From assembly GCA_000998425.1 (NCBI GenBank), contig LCDG01000006.1, positions 1 to 55,376 of the forward strand: 55,376 nt of DNA, written 5' to 3'. Made by a program: the position numbers and the translations under genes. Numbering within the stretch: position 1 is the first letter of the stretch; every line of letters starts with the position of its first letter. The notes under the pieces were generated by a model. The model saw nothing but the letters and a program-made list of their open reading frames with translations. It had not been told where the DNA came from and made no database searches. Positions 51,316 to 55,376 of this stretch are shown here, in pieces. This DNA comes from Candidatus Nomurabacteria bacterium GW2011_GWC2_42_20. Lineage in GTDB: Bacteria; Patescibacteriota; Minisyncoccia; Phycocordibacterales; UBA1550.

Positions 51316-51948
51316 ATGAAAATATTTTCACACAGAGGATGGGCGGCAGGCGAGCACGAGAATACAATTTTCGCATTCAAGAAATCTGTTGAAGAGGGGA
51401 TTGGTGGTGTAGAATTTGACGTTCGTTACGGCGCTGATGGCAAAACTGTTGTCTGCGCGCACGACCCTGTTTCATGCAGTACTGCGGTAACTCTTGATGA
51501 AGTATTACAGTATTTGGAGCCAATAAAATTGGAACTACTAATCGAGCTAAAGGAGTATTCTGAAGAGTTTTATAAAGATGTTGTGTGCCTTGTTCGCAAG
51601 CATTGCCTTACAAACAGAACAACGATCTTTGGTTTCCCGTCAGAGGCTAAGTTTTTTCCATGGGGGAGTAGACAGGACGTTAAATTAGGAATTATAGCTC
51701 CATACCCACAGGATATAAAAAGATATGTTGAAATGTATGAACCAAACATGGTGCTAATGGGCTGGGGAAATAAAAAGGAGCGGTTGAAGTTTAAACTTGC
51801 GTGGTCAGTATTATCTCTATCAAAAACCTTTTCAAGGTATTCTCAAATAAAATTTGTAATTGGCGTCGCATATGGAAGTGATGATAAAAAATGGCTTTCC
51901 AGACAGCGGGGACTCTATGGTATAACGGCAGATATGCCAATTATTTAA
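51316..51948 (+). CDS. Glycerophosphodiester phosphodiesterase-like protein
   Basis: 210 aa TIM-barrel enzyme of the GDPD family. MKIFSHRGWAAGEHENTIFA holds the first catalytic His and Arg (HRG) with ENT; VEFDVRYGADGKTVVCAHDP holds the Glu/Asp metal ligands and the second His. LELLIELKEYSEE-like sequence (KLELLIELKEYSE) gives the third acidic ligand. It hydrolyses glycerophosphodiesters to glycerol-3-phosphate and an alcohol. It is cytoplasmic, since no signal peptide is seen. The ATG at 51316 follows the upstream hairpin. Confidence 0.9.
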   Translation: MKIFSHRGWAAGEHENTIFAFKKSVEEGIGGVEFDVRYGADGKTVVCAHDPVSCSTAVTLDEVLQYLEPIKLELLIELKEYSEEFYKDVVCLVRKHCLTNRTTIFGFPSEAKFFPWGSRQDVKLGIIAPYPQDIKRYVEMYEPNMVLMGWGNKKERLKFKLAWSVLSLSKTFSRYSQIKFVIGVAYGSDDKKWLSRQRGLYGITADMPII

Positions 51949-51958
51949 ATAAAACCGT

Positions 51959-51986
51959 AAAGGCTCGCTACACCAGGCGAGCCTTT
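51959..51986 (+). terminator. Terminator after the GlpQ-like gene
   Basis: AAAGGCTCGC / GCGAGCCTTTT-type hairpin around TACACCAG, followed by AT-rich DNA. Confidence 0.8.
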
Positions 51987-52024
51987 TAATTTTATATGTC
52001 CGAATTTTCTGATAGAATGAGGAA

Positions 52025-52741
52025 ATGAGAGAGTCTACAAAACAACTTCGAAAGGTCGCAATTTTTGATATTGACGGAACAATTTTTCGCTCATCGCTCC
52101 TGATAGAGCTTGTGGAAGTCCTAATAGAAATGGGGATTTTCCCAGTTTCAGCGCGCGCGGACTATGAAAAAGAAAAAGTGCGTTGGCTTGATCGTAAAGG
52201 GGACTATGAGGCATATATTATGGCTGTTGTTGCCGTATTTATGAAGAATATTAAAGGTGTACCATATAGCGAATTTATGCGTGCATCAGAATTTGTTGTT
52301 GCGCGATATCGCCATCGCACCTATGTATTTACTGAAAACCTCATCAAGGAACTAAAAAAGGACGGGTATTTTTTGCTTGCAATCTCGCAGTCACCAAAAG
52401 GGACACTCGATCTTTTTTGCAGAGATATCGGATTTGATAAGACGTATGGCAGGCTATACGAGACTGGACCAACTGATTGTTTAACTGGAAATATTTTAGA
52501 CGAACACTTGATCGCAAATAAAGCTACTATTGTGCGTCGGGCATGCGAAAAGGATGGGTTAACACTTGAAGGCTCAGTTGGTGTGGGTGACACAGAGGGT
52601 GATATATCGTTTTTAGAGCTTGTCGAGAGACCGATTTGTTTCAACCCAAATCAGAAACTTTCTCGGTATGCAAAACGTATGGATTGGGAAATAGTTGTTG
52701 AGCGTAAAGATGTGATTTATGAACTTAATAAAATAAACTAA
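52025..52741 (+). CDS. HAD-superfamily phosphatase (HAD-IB, PSPase-like)
   Basis: 238 aa. Motif I DIDGT (FDIDGTIFRSS) with the Asp nucleophile, motif II Ser in LLAISQSPKG, motif III Lys in ANKATIV, and motif IV GVGDTEGDISF. The cap region between motifs I and II is helical, as in phosphoserine phosphatase. The substrate is unknown. A GAGGAAATG context suggests an RBS overlapping the start. It is followed by the DUF5654 gene after 4 bases. Confidence 0.85.
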   Translation: MRESTKQLRKVAIFDIDGTIFRSSLLIELVEVLIEMGIFPVSARADYEKEKVRWLDRKGDYEAYIMAVVAVFMKNIKGVPYSEFMRASEFVVARYRHRTYVFTENLIKELKKDGYFLLAISQSPKGTLDLFCRDIGFDKTYGRLYETGPTDCLTGNILDEHLIANKATIVRRACEKDGLTLEGSVGVGDTEGDISFLELVERPICFNPNQKLSRYAKRMDWEIVVERKDVIYELNKIN

Positions 52742-52745
52742 AATT

Positions 52746-53003
52746 ATGGGACGAATAAACAAAATTAAAAATGAGGGGGAGAGGATTACAAGCGAGGTAC
52801 GTGACCGCTCGATGACATATATTGCTGGAGGTCTCGGTATCGTTGTTGGTCTCGCATGGAACGAGGCAATCAAATCGCTCATAGACTATTTTTATCCTGC
52901 TTCTGGAGCAAACTCGATTTCTGCAAAGTTTATATATGCAATTATTATTACGACTGTCGTGGTACTTGTAACAATGTACATCGTACGGCCTCCAAAGATG
53001 TAG
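52746..53003 (+). CDS. DUF5654 family membrane protein
   Basis: 85 aa with two hydrophobic segments: IAGGLGIVVGLAWNEAIKSL (residues ~26-45) and FIYAIIITTVVVLVTMYIV (about 63-81). The AWNEAI motif after the first helix is characteristic of DUF5654. The function is unknown. It lies 4 bases after the HAD gene. Confidence 0.7.
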   Translation: MGRINKIKNEGERITSEVRDRSMTYIAGGLGIVVGLAWNEAIKSLIDYFYPASGANSISAKFIYAIIITTVVVLVTMYIVRPPKM

Positions 53004-53079
53004 CAGGATTTTGCATAAAATTTGTAAAATTTAAAAATCTATGAGATATTGCAAATAGATTGTTCTTAAGGAGAAAATC

Positions 53080-53319
53080 GTGGAGAAAATATTGAATGAT
53101 GCTTTGGATTACATCATTAACATTCTGGTACTCATTGTGCTTGCGCTTGTATCTGTGGTAATATATCTTTTTTTTATCACAGAGGATTTGAGGCAGAAGC
53201 TATGGCGCGAATTGATCATCCTTGTTTTTGGATACGGTGGTGATATTGTCGATGCAGTATCAGCTGGTGTTCGTGGACTTTTTGATCCTGATTATGCGCG
53301 CGAGGTATTGAATTGTTAA
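53080..53319 (+). CDS. Small orphan membrane protein with perfect Shine-Dalgarno sequence
   Basis: 79 aa from the GTG at 53080, with AAGGAG 6 bases upstream. One strong transmembrane helix (residues ~10-34, DYIINILVLIVLALVSVVIYL) and an amphipathic C-terminal domain (ELIILVFGYGGDIVDAVSAG). It is not recognised. It is the last of the five Shine-Dalgarno-bearing orphan genes and has its own terminator. Confidence 0.6.
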   Translation: MEKILNDALDYIINILVLIVLALVSVVIYLFFITEDLRQKLWRELIILVFGYGGDIVDAVSAGVRGLFDPDYAREVLNC

Positions 53320-53332
53320 GGTTGTTATTTCC

Positions 53333-53364
53333 AAAAAGCCGCTCTGTGTACAGAGCGGCTTTTT
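53333..53364. terminator. Bidirectional terminator between the orphan gene and apbE
   Basis: AAAAAGCCGCTCTG / CAGAGCGGCTTTTT, perfect 14-bp arms around TGTA, with A/T tails on both sides. The apbE stop codon is next to it. Confidence 0.92.
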
Positions 53365-54288
53365 CTATGAAACAAGTGTTGATATCGGTATTTCTAATGC
53401 TTCAAATGCAGCATTTTTTGTAATAGTGCCATCATTGAACATTAAAAAATAGGGAAGTCCCAACGATCCAAGACGAGAAACTGCCTCATTTTTTGTAAGG
53501 AGTATCGCAAGCGACGCCTCAGTGTCTGCCTGCTCGCATGTCTCTGCGACAACGGTCGCGCTCATTATTTCAGAAGGCGATTCCATTGTCTTCATGTTTA
53601 CAAGGTGATGCCACTTTTTGCCATCCTGGTCACCATACGTTTGGTAGGTTCCAGATGTCGCCACCCCAGCGTTTTGTACTCCAAGGGCTGCTACAATAGC
53701 CCCAGTGCTGCGTGGGTCCTGAATAGCAATGTTCCATGACTTACCATCCTTAAATGCCCCTTTTGTCAAAATATCACCACCAGCATTGATCATGAATCCA
53801 TGTGTGCGTATGTCGATAATTTCTAAAACTGCATTCCCCGCCATATCAATTGCCATACCTTTTACAATACACGCTGGTTCAAGAATCTGCCCTGGAGCAA
53901 GTCGGACTAGAAGCTCTCGGTCGTTAAAGGCAAGGTCGCGATATGTTGGCTGTGGAGCACGCATAGTAAAATGCTCTGGTAACCCATACCCATAGGATGC
54001 AAGAATTCCTCCAACTGATGGATCAAATACACCATTTGTTTCTGATGCTAGCGCGACACATCTTTTAAGCACCTGAAAAAGCTCGACAGACACCTTGTGC
54101 CAGGCTCCGTTGCTAGTATTTAACCCCATGAGCTCGCTTTCTGGTTTGAAGCGACTAAAGCGGAAGTCATACTCACTAAATACACACTCAGCTTTTCTTA
54201 GTACATCATCTGCTTGCTCAGAGGAAACCCCGACCATTGTAATATGGACTGGGATTCCCATTGAGTGAAACACGCGATGCTCTGTCAT
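53365..54288 (-). CDS. apbE: FAD:protein FMN transferase (ApbE)
   Basis: 307 aa. Attaches FMN covalently to Thr/Ser of FMN-binding domains. GVFDPSVGGILASYGYGLPE, KGMAIDMAGNAVLEII, GFMINAGGDILTKG and ATVVAETCEQADTEASLAIL match ApbE. There is no obvious N-terminal signal sequence or lipobox, so it may act in the cytoplasm or use an unusual export route. It follows the FMN-binding-domain gene by 6 bases, and that protein is its likely substrate. Confidence 0.93.
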   Translation of the reverse strand: MTEHRVFHSMGIPVHITMVGVSSEQADDVLRKAECVFSEYDFRFSRFKPESELMGLNTSNGAWHKVSVELFQVLKRCVALASETNGVFDPSVGGILASYGYGLPEHFTMRAPQPTYRDLAFNDRELLVRLAPGQILEPACIVKGMAIDMAGNAVLEIIDIRTHGFMINAGGDILTKGAFKDGKSWNIAIQDPRSTGAIVAALGVQNAGVATSGTYQTYGDQDGKKWHHLVNMKTMESPSEIMSATVVAETCEQADTEASLAILLTKNEAVSRLGSLGLPYFLMFNDGTITKNAAFEALEIPISTLVS

Positions 54289-54294
54289 AAATAG

Positions 54295-55332
54295 TTAGTC
54301 GTCCCAATCCTCGTCATCGTCTTCATCCCAATCGTCGTGGGCATCATCATAGTCGTCATCATGATATGTACGTGAAATTGTTGGTTTTGTATTTTGTGTT
54401 TGAGTAGTCCTTGTTGTATTTATCACAGGAGTAGCGACAGTCCCCTGAGCGCTAGCTTTTGCAATAGCGCTCTCCAAAGATGACTTGAATGCAATACTTG
54501 CGTATGTTGCTCCAGACACACCTTGTATATTTGCTCCGCCAGCTTTTAAGGCTTGGTCTATTAGAAAAGGTTTCGCCTCTACAGATGGCGGCGAGTTTGG
54601 AACCTGAGGCATCGCAACCGCAGTAATCTTTCCATTAGTAAAAGTAACAGATGCTACCGCATTTCCCCATGGTGTTTGGTATGCAGCACCTGTAAAGGTG
54701 CCAGAAACACTTCCCGACGGAGCGGTAATAGTCTGTGTCGCTGTGGTCTGCCTTGTGGTCGGCGATGCTGTCCTTGATGTTGGTCTTAATGCTGATGTGA
54801 CAGCGGTATCAATGCCTGCTGCTGCAAATGTATCAGATGATGCTGACGTTGTTGGCGCTACAGGTGCTCCTTGTGCTGCTGCAACAGCAAGTGCGCTTTC
54901 AAGAGATGCTACAAATGCGCGACTTGTAATAGTTGCTCCAGAGACACCCTGGATATCCGCAGATCCGCTCCTAAGCACCTGGTCGATAAGATATGGCTCT
55001 GCGTACACAGATGGTGGCGAGTCTGGTAGCGTGGCAATCTCAACAGCGACTATTTTCCCATCCTTGACCTTTATTGCTGTTGCAAGAGGTCCCCATGGTG
55101 TCTGATAACCCTTTCCTTTTGCAGCAATGGTTGTTTGACCAGCTACTGTTTGCCTGGTCATTGATGCAGTCGTACTGTCTACAGACTCATCGTCACTACC
55201 TCTTGGTGTCGTAGCTAGGGTAGGGGTGTCGCCTTGTTTAGCGCGCTGAATCCCTAGAATAACCACCAAAACAGAAACACTCGTGAAAAAGTACACAAAG
55301 AATTTTTGTAGATTTTTTTGGAAGGATGCCAT
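54295..55332 (-). CDS. Membrane-anchored protein with two FMN-binding domains
   Basis: 345 aa. An N-terminal transmembrane helix (residues ~10-28) is followed by a Ser/Thr-rich linker, then two FMN-binding domains that repeat each other: GYQTPWGPLATAIKVKDGKI...QGVSGATITSRAF and AYQTPWGNAVASVTFTNGKI...QGVSGATYASIAF. The SGAT motifs carry the Thr modified by ApbE. A second Thr/Ala-rich linker joins them. It ends in a long Asp/Glu tail (DDDYDDAHDDWDEDDDEDWD), which is unusual. With ApbE next to it, a surface flavoprotein carrying electrons is a reasonable inference. Confidence 0.9.
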   Translation of the reverse strand: MASFQKNLQKFFVYFFTSVSVLVVILGIQRAKQGDTPTLATTPRGSDDESVDSTTASMTRQTVAGQTTIAAKGKGYQTPWGPLATAIKVKDGKIVAVEIATLPDSPPSVYAEPYLIDQVLRSGSADIQGVSGATITSRAFVASLESALAVAAAQGAPVAPTTSASSDTFAAAGIDTAVTSALRPTSRTASPTTRQTTATQTITAPSGSVSGTFTGAAYQTPWGNAVASVTFTNGKITAVAMPQVPNSPPSVEAKPFLIDQALKAGGANIQGVSGATYASIAFKSSLESAIAKASAQGTVATPVINTTRTTQTQNTKPTISRTYHDDDYDDAHDDWDEDDDEDWDD

Positions 55333-55376
55333 AGTAGTTATTAGTATTGCGTTATAATTTTTAGCCTTTTCATCGT

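Overview
This window is a dense, mostly operonic piece of chromosome from a small-genome bacterium. It most likely belongs to the Candidate Phyla Radiation (Patescibacteria, Parcubacteria-like). Points in favour: the standard code is used (TGA ends real genes); core genes mostly lack Shine-Dalgarno motifs and have promoters whose -10 box ends only 7 to 12 bases before the ATG, which implies leaderless or nearly leaderless mRNAs; several core proteins are reduced (a PriA without nucleotide-binding motifs, an 82-residue MreD-like protein, a 417-residue prolyl-tRNA synthetase with a zinc ribbon where the editing domain usually sits, a short DNA polymerase III delta'); and a PilM/FtsA-like ATPase is paired with a single-pass membrane protein. 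The lineage is inferred from these features, not from a marker tree.

Layout. 1-6150: the end of a sensor/HAMP protein, RNase R, ribosomal protein S16, then the actin-fold ATPase and membrane protein. 6270-10606: the end of the ribosomal superoperon (IF-1, L36, S13, S11, S4, RNA polymerase alpha, L17, L13, S9). 10686-16243: chaperones (GrpE, DnaK, DnaJ), an acyltransferase, a cold-shock protein, Hsp20 and a tiny basic protein. 16457-18267: two tandem membrane-anchored M14 peptidases.

18435-25196 looks like a 6.8-kb integrative element. A large serine recombinase lies at its right end and runs into a tRNA-Asn gene, and a 15-bp sequence from the tRNA 3' end is repeated directly at the left end. 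Cargo: a DUF4145 protein, a DUF3761 protein, a three-gene operon with a TIGR04255-family protein, a small membrane protein, and a regulator block. Three iteron-like repeats lie just upstream of the recombinase. This is the part most likely to hold an undescribed system.

25450-36621: pyruvate kinase, DUF167, hibernation factor, cyclophilin, Fmt, Def, degenerate PriA, MurA, MreB, delta', ribosome recycling factor and RseP. 37297-45178: ProRS, a second MreB with MreC, an MreD-like protein and PBP2 (elongasome), GreA and LysRS. 45681-50439: a short division/cell-wall cluster (MraZ, RsmH, FtsL-like, FtsI, MurF) behind a promoter overlapped by a 10-base-periodic array of MraZ-type boxes, then tRNA-Glu. 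50744-55332: an orphan protein, a GlpQ-like phosphodiesterase, a HAD phosphatase, small membrane proteins, and a flavin pair: ApbE plus a membrane-anchored protein with two FMN-binding domains.

Two genome-wide habits stand out. Five small unrecognised genes scattered between core operons carry strong Shine-Dalgarno sequences, unlike the core genes. Five long perfect inverted repeats (22-30 bp arms) sit in intergenic gaps, and some include the stop codons of the flanking genes.
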